64,000 nucleotides of DNA from Timema cristinae (Eukaryota; Arthropoda; Insecta; Phasmatodea; Timematidae), in contig JBCFYV010000254.1 of assembly GCA_039000515.1 (NCBI GenBank), positions 30,079 through 94,078 on the forward strand. Direction: 5' to 3'. Made by a program: the position numbers and the translations under genes. The notes below the pieces were generated by a model that saw nothing but the letters and a program-made list of their open reading frames with translations, was not told the origin of the DNA and did not search any database. Of the stretch, positions 9,603 to 20,500 are shown in pieces. Numbering within the stretch: the stretch's first letter is position 1; every line of letters starts with the position of its first letter.

Positions 9603-9840
9603 ATATCTTTTATATGTATTGATCAAAATAATATTGCTGGTTGTTGTTATGAATGTTTTAAATTAATCAATTGCTGATTGTCAATAAAAAACTAACAATA
9701 AAATTGACTCCTCATTTTCTAGATGGTAGACATATTTTATAAGTATTGATCAAAAGACCTAAATAATATTGCTGCTTGTTGTTGTTTTAAATTAATCAAT
9801 TGCTGATTGTCAATTAAAAAAACTAGTAATAAAATGTCAT
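9573..9840 (+). repeat. Tandem duplication of the zinc-finger ORF's 3' end
   Basis: Two ~130-base copies, starting near 9573 and 9705. Each begins at gactcct and attttctagatggtag, passes a gtattgatcaaaa block and aattaatcaattgctgattg, and ends in an aataaaa polyadenylation-like motif. The second copy therefore carries a second stop and poly(A) signal. Confidence 0.75.
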
Positions 9841-10669
9841 TATTTTTTAAATCCTCGGCTGGAGAATCAAAGACCTGAAGGAGACGCCAACATTGTTGTG
9901 ACTTAGTTTGTTATCCAAAGAGAAATTAAAAGGGTTGAATTGTTTATCTAATCCATAATATATATTTACGAGTATATCTTACCCCCTTAATGTGAACAAA
10001 CCAGTACACGTACTAAGATACATATGTAAGCCAAATTTCCAGGGTTCGATTCCCGTGTACAGGTGTAATTTTTTTTTTTCAGAATATGATATGTATTAAA
10101 ATGGTGAAGGAGAAATGCTACATTTAAAGGAGGCAGCAGCTTTCTCATCACGGCGTTAGGAAGACTGCCCGCTGCGCCAAGTGTCCAGAAAGAATGTATA
10201 ACTCTCTCTCTCTCTGTGAAGGGAGACATGTATTTGTCTGTTAATCTATGTCGTGTGGTCAACGGTCAAGACGTCTAAGGAATCACTTGGCCGCGAGGCG
10301 TTAGCATGTCTGTCTGTCCCCCCAGAGTCAAGTGTCCAGGCTTCGATTCCCTGTATTACTGAAAATGCTGGTTTAAGGGGGAACGGGCTTTGTACTTAAC
10401 TAGACGGTCTTACATCCATAATGCCCGAGACTGAGCTTCTATAATAGTAGAGAGGGTGTAGACGTTAAAACGCAAAACATAACAGTTCTATAATATTTAT
10501 TCCCGCAACACTTAAACAAAAAAATCACAAGTAATACACTTATGAGGATCTTGAAATTATGTTGTTATGTTTTAAATATGAAACTATATATGCGGACATA
10601 ATATATATAACATTTACGCTAAACAAATTTTCCACTTCACAAAAATAATATATTTAACATATACAAAAA
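9841..10669. other. Intergenic, two tRNA-like SINE remnants
   Basis: No gene seen. At 10035-10065 a B-box-like ggttcgattcccgtgtac lies within a short inverted pair (gtacac/gtgtac). At 10262-10362 a second tRNA-like remnant has ggcttcgattcc. A tctctctctctctc run lies at 10203-10216. Confidence 0.5.
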
Positions 10670-10792
10670 CCCACCTCAGTGGCGTAGTTGGTTAAAGCGT
10701 TCGGTGTATTGAGCTCGGCTGCTGAGGACTGGGAAGATCGAGGTTCGAATCTCGGTCGGGTGAACTGAGCGTGGTTTTCCAAAAGCATCTAC
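10670..10792 (+). mobile_element. tRNA-derived SINE head
   Basis: Begins cccacctcagtggcgtagttgg (A-box-like), has gctgaggactgggaagatcg and the B-box-like ggttcgaatctcggtc, then gaactgagcgtggttttcc. It matches the head of the SINE at 22102-22388, but the common 3' tail is missing. Confidence 0.7.
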
Positions 10793-11139
10793 TCTCAGCA
10801 TTTCTTATATTAATTAGAGCATTCTTATTTATCAACTCTTCTGGTAATGGAATATAGCTGCAATCACCCAAAGGAATATATTTAGCTCTAAGTATTTCAC
10901 ACGGTCCTCGGACCCACCACTTCCTTTGTGGCGGAAAGAAGAAGCTGCTTCAATCATGTAAGTGCATGCATACTCAATCTGTGATTTTAATTCATCAGGA
11001 CTTAGAGTGACCATGCACTGAGACTGAGCTTATAGGCTATATGAGCTTGTATTAATAGGATAAGAGAGAGGTTGTGGGGGTTTAGACGTTAAAACACAAA
11101 CATAACAATTTTTACAATATTTATTTGGTCATGAAAAAA

Positions 11140-11352
11140 GTATATACACAGTGTAAAGTATACTGTGAATATTTACAATATATAATTATTAGTATAAACA
11201 TAACTGGTTTTGTTTACAATATTTGTTTACACACATTGAAAAGTATACTGTAAATATTTACAGTATATAATTATTTGTATAAACATAACTAGTTTTGTTT
11301 ACAATATTTATTTACACACAGTGAAAAGTATACTGTGAATATTTACAATATG
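11140..11352 (+). repeat. 85-base AT-rich tandem repeat, about 2.5 copies
   Basis: The motif aagtatactgtgaatatttac recurs at about 11155, 11240 and 11325, each followed by ataattatt and a taaacataact block. The stretch to 11700 is A-rich and carries no gene. Confidence 0.75.
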
Positions 11353-11732
11353 GGGGGAATAGTGGCCTCGGTACTAAATAAAGATGGTTTCAACTTAAAA
11401 GAAAATAAATATATATACAGTTTATTTATATACAAACAATTGATTAGATTTAAAATAAAAAAATATATACAAACAATTTATTATAATAAAATATATACAA
11501 ATAAATAATTGACTAGAAAAAAATCAGGTAGGCCGAGGACTGTACTGGCAAATAAAAAAATATAAAAAAAGTATCCCGGGTGCATAAAAAAATATTAAAA
11601 AATATACTTGTTTTCATGCAGGAAAAAAATATAAAAAAAATCTCAAATCTTTGAAAAATGGTGTGTCAGTGGAACTGTCTATAGTGAAAGAAAAAAAAAT
11701 ATAATTATTCAGCCCGTCTAAATAAGCACCTT

Positions 11733-14700
11733 TTATTCGTGGCGAGCGCGTTTACAAGGACTCTGATACCCAAACGGCAACGTATTAAAATCATCTGTTA
11801 TCCGGCGTTTGGTGTACACGGGCCGGTAGACTTTAGTCTGCGAAACGGTACATACAGTAGCAAGACCTTTTCTTACAATTTTGTGCGGTCTCTGTATGTA
11901 TCTTTCCGCAGCCTGTTCGGTGACCATCGCTTTAAAAACTTCAAAATTAACATCGTTCCGGTTGCCATAGTTTATGGTGATCCCACGAACCTTGCACACC
12001 GTTTTTGTTTTGGCAGGATCGCCGCCAACGCAAACTAGGTAAGCGTAATTTTTGGGACTGCCAGATACAAAGGCGCTAATGTAGCTTCCCGGACCGTAAT
12101 CCTGAAGATCATCAGTGAGGTCACCTAAAAAGTCTCCGGTCGGCGGACTCCAATCGCCGGGGCGTTCGGTGAATAGAACGCTATCTGTATCATGATACAA
12201 AACGCGGTCCCCCAATTGTTCAAGGATGCTGTATAAGTGCAACCTAGCCATAGCAGTCGTGTATCACGCCACCGCCACACTCGTGTTAGGGTTAGGGCGC
12301 AACGCGTCACGCGCATCCTTGTAATTGAGGAACATAACCTCATCATTTACATCAATGGCGCTGTCCATGGTGATGTACGGATCCGTCAGGTACTTGTGGA
12401 CGCCTTGATAGTCGTTGACAACGGCTACGTGTGGTAAATCGGGTCTTTGCCCAAACTTTCCCCATAGTGAATTTAAAAAAAGTTTAGCCAGAGTCCGGAG
12501 ACCAAGGTTTTTACAAACAGACCCGAAATCTAGTTTTACCCCTTCCCTTTCCTCATAATTTTGAATGTATGCTAACTTTTCCTCCTGTGAGGTACACCAC
12601 TCTGGCCATCCGCTGGCTTCTTGTTTAATTTTCAAAAAAGTATCAATGTACCCGTGAAACAGACCGCCAGAACGCGTCTGACGGTCATAAACAGATACAT
12701 TGTACTCCCACACTTCGTGCACTGCTTCAACGGTGTAGCCTTTCTCGACGGCTTTCCGGATCTCGTCAATCACCCAGACGCCTGTCAACCAGCGATCTTT
12801 TTTGTCGTTGTGCTGACACGCGCCTTGGTTTTTCTCCTCCCCGCATTTCCTGCACAAGATGAACATTAGCTTGTCGTGCTTTCATAAATCTCGCGGAGGC
12901 GTCACTGTAACTTTGGCTATGCCTTCTAATTGATCTATAGACGGACAATTTGGTTCCAAGTGAATTTTGGGGTGGCCGACTGGGTATTTTTTGTACTTGC
13001 AAACGTATGGATACAATGAACACACATCCAAGTACTTGATCTTCTCCCCACAAGAAAGGTCTGTTTCGTGGAAGAGCTTGATACAATTTGTACGCCCGCC
13101 AAAGAATGCATCCCTGGGACTGAGAGGTTCCTTGGTATACACCTCGTGCCGGAGTACAAATTGCTGCAAGTCCTTGTCTGTGCGTTCCATCGCATTAAAC
13201 ATGCACTCCCACATCTCTTCGACCGTGTAGCCGGCATTCTTAAACTTTTCCAAACAAGCCATGGTCGCTTCATAACGCGTCTCCATGGTCTCGTGGGGAC
13301 TATTTTTGACGGGGGTGGTCCTGTCAGGGTAACAGAGAGGGCACCCGTGCCAATAACAGCCCCAGAACTGGAAGACGGTGGTGGTATCTCCAGCTTTAAC
13401 AACACCGTCTACACGTCGCACTAACACATATTCCTTACGGCCGTTACCCGCATGAAGAATAGAGACACCACGCTGATGGGCCCCCCAGCAGAGCCATTGT
13501 ACAGCGACGTGCGACTGTTGGTCTGCGCACCGATAGCCACCGTTAGGGATAATACCGATAGTATTCTCCTTAAGATGACTTCGGCGGTAAACCAACATGG
13601 CCGCTCCAGCTATCGTACACTGAAAGGATCCACCTTTGCTTTCTCCATGAGCATGTCTCTAAACTTAAGACAGGCCTTCCGTAGGATCTCTACATCTTTC
13701 ACACAATACAGTTCCAACTCGCGTTTAAAATCAAAGACATAATTTTCTCTGACCAACGCGTCATACCACTTCTCAAAGTGCTCCTTTCCCTCAACTGACA
13801 TCTCACCGATGCCGTAGTCCTCCTTTGGCGGCAAGGGACCCCTATACCCCGCGTTTCTTTTTTATTGAAAAAATGGGGGAAATGTCCCTTGGCCAAAGAC
13901 TCGTCCAAGCCGAAAGTTTTGGGCAATTTCGACAGCGACATCGGGAGAAAGTTCAGTGAGTCAATAAAGTGGAGCGGGCCGTAACGCATGGACATGATTT
14001 TCCCACCGTTCATTATAAGTTCTGGAGTCCATTTTTTAACCTCCATCATGTATCTTAAAATAAAATTACCATCATAGGATTTAGCGTTATGGCCGAGGAG
14101 GGTGATATCCTTAAATTTTGAAGCTTTAATTTGTTCTATAAATTCAAAAAATTGGGCCATAGTGGTATCACCCTTGAATATGTGAGTCCTATCGCCCCCA
14201 CAGTCGGTGTAATGATATCCATTTACATCTATATGAACACAGGCCTTACAACACGTTTGCACGACACATAGGTTTGGTTCGGTTCGTGCAAGTACGTGCC
14301 TGATGCACCTTGAAGCGTTTCTTGTCTGCATTCAAAATCATAAAATACAAACATGAAATTGCTCTTTTCCAGTGACGGCTTGGATGGGGCCTGCTTCATA
14401 TAACAGAAATGACCAAAAGGGCGATGGGTCTCGCATACTCTACAAAAAGTCTCATAACACCTATGTGAATAATTTGATCTTTCCAAACTGAAAAATTGCC
14501 CGCATACCTCGCAAACCTTTTTTACATCACAGACCGACCTGTGACCGCTGAAAAAACCGGACGTTTATGGTTATCAAAGCACGTCTGATTTATGAACCAG
14601 CGCCCACAGTCTTTGCAGACCACAGATCGGCCTCCACTACAAACTGCTTTAGCGTAGCACTTTTTTGCACACGGATGCACATTTGTGCTCGTTCTTTGTG

Positions 14701-15865
14701 TTGAACGGCACACGGCACTCACGGCAAAAGTACCCACACTTAAATGCGGCTGTCAAGGATGTTATGACATCAAAATGGTTTTGATTATCGTCGTGAAAAT
14801 ACAAATCAAGGTGCCCCTTAAAGGAATGTTCGGAGGGAGTAGGCCCCTCATATAGGACCAGTTTCCCCCGACGTTCCCTGAACACGGTGATTTTGTATCC
14901 GGAGAGGTATGCTTGAAATTGTTTCAGTTCAGAGAGTCCACCACCTTTCAAAAGATTCACACAGGCATCACGGCATAAATCTTCTGCTTTGTATTTTTGA
15001 ATATTACGACCCTTTTTGATTTGATTAAAGGTGTTCATGTCCATACATCCTGGTTCTTTTTTATTGTCACATATAGCTTTGGCGACAACCAGTGCACGGG
15101 TAAGGCAAAGACTGTCGCCATTTTGAATCGTAATGATCCCTTGGTTTTTGCGGCTTTATGTGCTAGCGGTAGAGAGGTTATCACATTTATGATTACCCCT
15201 CCCGCGAGGCTCCTTAAAGTGGGAGAGTTTAACGTACAAAGGTGCAGTACTCAAAAACAAACTATTACTCTGCAACACGCGACTTACGTTATCAAGCACT
15301 GCTCTAGCGTCTAGCTGGTCTGCTCGCCTAAATGAGACATACACAGGGCTTAACGTAGAGTCAGTGCTACTCAAAAGTAAGCCTACGTGGTCATCGGCGC
15401 TAACGCCATGGTCCTGCAACCGATGGAGCAAATTAGTAATTTGTTCTTCAAGCCAGCTTATTGCGTCACGATCGCATGCTGGTGCACCAAGATGTACGGT
15501 GATTTCTCTACCAGTATAAAAGAAACGCCTCAATTGTTTAATCCTTTCTTGAACAATACGAAGAAGGACGCCATTTTGCAATGCACCACCTACCTGATTA
15601 ACAGGGCCACTAATTCCCTGTTGTCCGGCTGAAGAAGGTCCTGCTATTGCTGGCTCCATGGGCCCCATCTCCCTCGCCGCCGGGTCTCGAACCCCCTCTC
15701 TCTGGCGTAGAGGCAGGGGTGAAGATGTAACGCCAGACGAGGGCACCGGGGCGCGAACCCCGTCTCCCTGGCGCTGGGGCGGTGCGGCTACGTTGGGTTG
15801 GAGGGGCCCCATAGCTGGCGGTGGTGTTGTTGGGGTCGTCCTTCCATTTCCAGCCTCCAGAAGCC
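11733..15865 (-). pseudogene. Protein-primed family B DNA polymerase (pPolB), main part, broken
   Basis: Reading down the minus strand: a proline-rich linker, a DSLCLTRAL box (about 15115) resembling the D-x-x-C centre of OTU-type proteases, and a cysteine-rich zinc region. Then Exo I YDFEC (about 14355), Exo II GHNAKSYDGNF (about 14090) and Exo III YCVKDVEIL (about 13690). The polymerase motifs follow: A YLDVCSLYP (about 13020), B KLFLNSLWGKFG (about 12465) and C YHDTDSV (about 12190), then SPKNYAY. These are the expected motifs of a Polinton/adintovirus-type polymerase that replicates DNA from a terminal protein. The gene is dead: an in-frame TAA at 15158-15156 and frameshifts near 14670, 14560, 14285, 13845, 13605, 12880 and 12260. 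Confidence 0.88.
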
Positions 15866-15899
15866 CTATAACACACACACGCGCGTTAAAATATAACAT

Positions 15900-17200
15900 G
15901 TAAGTTAATCTAACGCTATGAAGGGTTAAATCTACAAGGAATCGAGCCCGGACCCTTCGCACGTGTTTATTAAATGCACAGTCGGTGACTGTTAAACATA
16001 CAGGGAATCAAACCCCCGCATTTCACAAGTTTGAACCCTGGACCCTTTATTGGAACATGTACAAAATACAGGGCAACGAAATTATTTTAAAAACACTGTT
16101 CCAAACATGAGAGGTTCTAAAGGCCAAGGGGGGGGGGGATAGAGGGATTCTGCTACAATTATTTATTTTCGTTTTGTACGACATAAATACTCTCTTTTCT
16201 CTAGCTAATGTCAGCTTTGAGGCATCTCGCTAATGACCGAGAGGGAGGAAGGTATTGCTATGCCACCCTGTTTCTACCTCCCTTTAGTGTCGAAACTGCC
16301 ACCCCAGCGCTATCTACTAGAGAGAGAATCAATTAGATAACCACTGGAAACAAAGCAGCCAGCCCACTCATTCTAACGTCCAAACAGACAACCTTTACCT
16401 CCTGCTTATTTACCAACGCAACCTTGTCAGTTTGAATCCTTGTACCAGAGTTAACGACAATAATAATAATAGCATTCTCTAGGTTGGAATGCAACTAAAC
16501 AGCCGATTTGACACGGGTGATTAGTCAAATTTGGCTTCATGATGGCTTAGAAAATGTGTTCAGTCCGTTTAAAAAATCATTTGTTTGTCTATCGTAAGCT
16601 ACTAGCTGCCACCTATATTTAATGTATCTAGATTCAGATGTATCCGTAACAAGAGATACTTTAGTTTATAAATATAAAATAAGTCCAAATTTTAAAATTA
16701 TGTGTAGCTGGTAAACAAAAAGACAGTAAAAACATGGCAGAGGAAATGTACAACCTTTAACTAAAAAACATGAATCGAGTTAAAGCTAATGAAAAAATAC
16801 AATTTACTATTCGGTCTGCAATGTGTAAACATAAGAACAATTAATTTTTTGTACAAATGGAGTGGAATTAAAATAAGGTACGCGCGATCTTCATTACGAA
16901 ATTTGTATGGGATTGCCCGACACAAGAAGGATAAACTCTCATTTTCAGCCCCTGTTTGGCTTCGAACAAGTGTCCCTTGACACTGCATACATATAGGTTT
17001 TCTCCGGAAAAAAAACCTCCCCCAGTAATATCGTTTAATGCAAGAGACTATATTTTGTTGACATAATAATAAATACTGTAACCATTAATTAGAGGAAGTG
17101 CACCGTCTTTTGTAACGAGGGAGAATAGAAAACCTAAATACACGCGAGGTGATTGAAGGGGTTTTGTTTACAATACATGCACACACATCGAGAGAATCAA
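15900..17200. other. Intron of the pPolB gene, with a tRNA-like remnant
   Basis: Lies between the donor at 17228 and the acceptor at 15866. At 15930-16045, minus strand, there are B-box-like gtttgattccctgtatg elements of a SINE remnant. A G-run of ten is at 16129-16138. Small ORFs at 16761-16988 on both strands have no recognisable content. Confidence 0.45.
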
Positions 17201-17228
17201 ATAGGTGACCGAGTTAAATGGTACTCAC

Positions 17229-17411
17229 ATATCAGCCGGTCAATTTCCTCTAGATCCCTGTAAGCATCTGGGATCCCGCTTGATGTTGGGCGGGTGACGG
17301 ACGTGGTGGCAGCCTCAAAGGCGGGGGACGGCCTGCTCCCATCTGCCAATGGATCCGTAGTCTCCGGGGGCTGCGGCACATCCCCCAAGAGCAACAGCTC
17401 GTCACAAAAAT
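17229..17411 (-). CDS. Upstream coding exon spliced to the pPolB gene
   Basis: 183 nt between an acceptor (tttaatttcag) and a donor (GTGAGT). It ends with one base of a codon, and the next exon begins at 15865 after a tgtgttatag acceptor with the two bases that complete a Trp codon. The reading frame runs straight into the long open frame at the pPolB N-terminus. The peptide is acidic and proline-rich (CDELLLLGDVPQPPE, then AYRDLEEIDRLI). The intron to the main part is about 1.36 kb. No domain is recognised. Confidence 0.55.
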
Positions 17412-17497
17412 CTGAAATTAAATAAATACATATTATTTACTATCACGGGGAGGAAAAAAAACCCCAAAAAACTGTCGTTTCTATTTCTCTAATTTAC

Positions 17498-17624
17498 CTA
17501 GCGTCCATTCATTCCCTGCAATACAGTTCCCGTCCTCCGTGAAATAGCTCAAAGGATCGGGGCTGGGGGGTTGTGAAGGCGCGACCAGGGCCACAAACGC
17601 TTCAGGGGCGTCTACTTGATAGTC
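17498..17624 (-). CDS. Further upstream exon of the pPolB gene
   Basis: Bounded by an acceptor in a T-rich run (gggttttttatag) and a GTAAAT donor; the 86-base intron to the next exon keeps the frame (G|AT). The peptide has DAPEAFVALVAPSQPPSP and YFTEDGNCIAGNEW. The open frame extends back to 17672 but has no ATG there, so either this acceptor or one near 17675 is used and the first exon lies further upstream. I could not find it. Confidence 0.45.
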
Positions 17625-18025
17625 TATAAAAAACCCAGAAAATCCCTCTGTACCCCGCCAAAGACTAGTCACCTATTAAAACATGCAAGAAGTTTTAAAA
17701 ATTCACCTGAATTTAAAAAAAATGTCCAGCTCGTTGAAACTCATCTTGATCGACGCTAATCGGTGCTTGATGCAAATTGAAATGAACGATTGTAAAGAAT
17801 TCTGGGCTATTTATACCCTCTTTAAAGAGTCTGCCGCCTGTAATGACCTAATACTCAAATGTGTCTCTGCGCATGCGCAACACAGATCTGTCCATAAGTC
17901 CCTTTGTAAATCCCGTTATTTCGGTAGTCGGCATCGACCCAGCGAAGTGGACGGAGGTGCCTGCTCGATGCGCTGTTCCACTGCCTTAAATATGAGTGAA
18001 GAATGACCCTGAGCACGGAACGAAT

Positions 18026-18097
18026 CCTGGATAGCTCAGTGGTTAGAGCATTGGCGTACTAAGCCAGAGGTCCCGGGTTTGATTTCCGTGTCCAGGT
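18026..18097 (+). repeat. tRNA-like sequence, probable SINE head
   Basis: Has a good A-box (tagctcagtgg), a 4 bp anticodon-like stem with a 7-base loop, a degenerate B-box (ggtttgatttcc) and a 6 bp acceptor-like pairing cctgga/tccagg. The B-box mismatches and the following sequence, shared inverted with 20060-20107, argue for a SINE copy rather than a working tRNA gene. Confidence 0.55.
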
Positions 18098-18127
18098 GTC
18101 ATATTTCAAATTTTTGTAATATGTCAC

Positions 18128-18177
18128 TCGTGTGGTGTTAACCCTCCTAAAATACACCTTAATAGCTTTGGCTATTT
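18128..18177 (+). repeat. Repeat shared in inverted orientation with 20060-20107
   Basis: The motif cgtgtggtgttaaccctcc and the following aaaatacaccttaatagct are found reverse-complemented at 20064-20107. This is the body of the SINE whose head is at 18026-18097. Confidence 0.7.
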
Positions 18178-18903
18178 ATTCACATAGAGATAGAGATAAA
18201 TTGTTTTGGAAACCAATAAATTAGCACACTAGCCAAACACAATGTGAGATTACTCTAGTCAAATAATAGTAGAATTGTTTTATTAATGTGAGACTTGTGA
18301 TTATTCAGAGCACATAGTCATCAGTCTGTCCTCATTGTTGACAACACATCACGCAAATCATTCTCAAGACTTTATTGCTTTGGATTTTAATGTTGGATTT
18401 TAATGTTGCAATAGCTTTGTCTTATATTGGGGGCTGTGACAAGTGCAATTCACAAAAACACTGAAAGACAAAATTTTCTTCCATTTCTTTATTTTCATTA
18501 ATGTGTTCTAATATTTGTATTTATATTTTATTAATATATTCCCCCCTTAAAATCTTGCGGCACCCCTGCCCGATCTTGCAGCACACCTGTCAAGAACCCT
18601 GTTCTAGCAGCTTCTCTTAGACTGTAGCCTAGACCCATTTTCTTCTACTTAACACTGGCCATTAAGTCCTTCACTGTACAATTCTGATTTTTTTTTCAGA
18701 TAAATCTTAGGGGTGTGCCGAGTTTTGAAACTTTGCCTTGGCTTTGAAAAAAAAAATCAATTATTACTTTGCTTCAAAAAATCTGACAATGTATTATAAC
18801 TCTCAATATTTATATATGTCTATGTTCAATTAATGATATTCTGAGCTTTTATATAAGTTAGGACTACAAAAATATCCATTCCCTTTGGCCTATTATTGAT
18901 TCA
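18178..18903. other. AT-rich spacer, no gene seen
   Basis: No significant ORF. Contains long A/T runs (18483-18545, 18680-18790) and no repeat that I can link to other parts of the window. Confidence 0.5.
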
Positions 18904-19182
18904 GGTGACCTAGTGGTCTAGGGGTAAGGTGTCAGACTTCTGTGCTGGCGGCCGGGGTTCAATCCTCGCTCCCGCCACAGGTTTATCTGATTTCCAATCG
19001 CTTCCTTCACCTCTGACAAGACATCTTGTGAATGTGGGGAATGCCAGGCCGCCACCGTAGTTCGGATTCCACGTTAAACTGTAGGTCCTTCATTTCATAT
19101 CACAATCACCCTACCATTACACATTAGCGTAAGTCCGTATAACCCGAACGGGTAGTAAGACGCGGTGCTAATAATAATATTA
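18904..19182 (+). mobile_element. tRNA-derived SINE, type B head
   Basis: Head ggtgacctagtggtctaggg with the B-box-like ggggttcaatcctcg; body with cacctctgacaagac and cacgttaaactgtaggtcc; tail cccgaacgggtagtaagacg and a (TAA)n end. Further copies are at 19589-19888 and 41223-41555. Confidence 0.85.
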
Positions 19183-19359
19183 TTGATTCACATATATCAA
19201 GAGAAAAGCTATTTACAACAAGACTTGCAATAACTTATATGTTAAAGGAGTGAAGAAGAAATGTATAAAGCTCAAGTGATTTAAGTGTATGTTGCGATAA
19301 TAGCTTTATTTATTGAGAATATTGATTAGTAACTGATAAATATAAGACCCTTTTTAAAT

Positions 19360-19444
19360 AAATATTATATATATATATATACATACATATATATATATAC
19401 ATATATATATACATATATATATATACACATATATATATATAAAT
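19360..19444. repeat. (AT)n / (ATAC)n microsatellite
   Basis: Long alternating at run interrupted by ac steps. Confidence 0.9.
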
Positions 19445-19588
19445 AAATGTAGAGGATGAGTGACTTAGCAAATATATGAAGGTAGACTGTGTGGATCAAA
19501 AGGAAGAGGTAGACCATCTAAGATGTGGTTAAATGTTGTAGATGAATGTGTGAAAAAAAGAAACATTAAGAGTTTTAAGAATAAAAGC

Positions 19589-19888
19589 GGTGACCCGGTG
19601 GTCTAGGGTTAATGTGTCAGACTTCTCTGCGGTGGGTCCGGGGATTAATCCTCAGTCCCGGCACAGATTTATCTAATTGCAAAACCCTTCTTTCACCTCT
19701 GACAAGAAGTGTATTAATCACAACTTGTGAATGTGTGGAATGCCAGGCCTCCACCGTGGTTCGGATCCCACGTTAAACTGTAGGTCCTCCATTTCATCTC
19801 ACAATCACCCTATCATTACGTATTAGCGTAAGTGCGTATAACCTGAACGGGTAGTAAGACGCAGTGATAATAATAATAATAATAATTT
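19589..19888 (+). mobile_element. tRNA-derived SINE, type B head
   Basis: Second copy of the family at 18904, with head ggtgacccggtggtctaggg, body with cacctctgacaagaag, tail gaacgggtagtaagacgc and (TAA)n end. Confidence 0.85.
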
Positions 19889-20500
19889 AAGGCAGTGAAT
19901 CTGTGATAGACATATGGAAATTGTCAACTACATTATGTGATTCCAATTATCACAAGCTATCAGATAACCTAGCCATCAGCGACTCGGTAGATGGCCTATT
20001 CAGCAGAGTGTGCAGTTATATATTTGCATGAGAAATATGTACATATATATGAATAAATTGCTGAAGCTATTAAGGTGTATTTTAGGAGGATTAACACCAC
20101 ACGAGTGCCCAATGTCCACTTTTCACGGGATGTAAGACTACTATTGCCATGCAAATGATGGTGCACAGAATGAACAAGCTCACAGCTGCTCTATTAGCGT
20201 AATTAGTATAGCAACCGCTTAAAACTCCGACTTCCTCCCATATTTAGTAGTATAGTCTTTTGCTATAGTAGCGCCTTAAACCATGTGGTCATTCTTTATG
20301 TTACGTGCAATGTTAAGCTAAATATCCGTTTTCATATTCGTTATACAGATACAATTACCGAGGATTAGCCATTTAATTTATTTGTACTTAGTCCGCTCTT
20401 GCAACGGGCGAGAGACTTATTAACATTGAGTCCGTTGAAGTTGTGCGGTGTTATCGCCTATTAAGGGGTAACTAACTAATCGTGCCGTTGGTGAGGCGCG
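19889..20500. other. Spacer with an inverted SINE body
   Basis: Contains 20060-20107, the inverted partner of 18128-18177. No ORF or other recognisable element. Confidence 0.5.

Noticed and set aside
10832..11014. 60-codon minus-strand ORF
   Set aside because: Short, with no motif, and it lies in repeat-rich sequence.
15658..15903. 81-codon plus-strand ORF
   Set aside because: Antisense shadow of the proline-rich linker of the pPolB frame.
17683..18006. 107-codon plus-strand ORF beside the pPolB exons
   Set aside because: No recognisable domain; the opposite strand has phase-consistent exons just next to it. Kept out as unsupported.
18026..18097. Functional tRNA gene
   Set aside because: The B-box is degenerate, and the following sequence is part of a repeat found elsewhere in the window, so it is more likely a SINE head.
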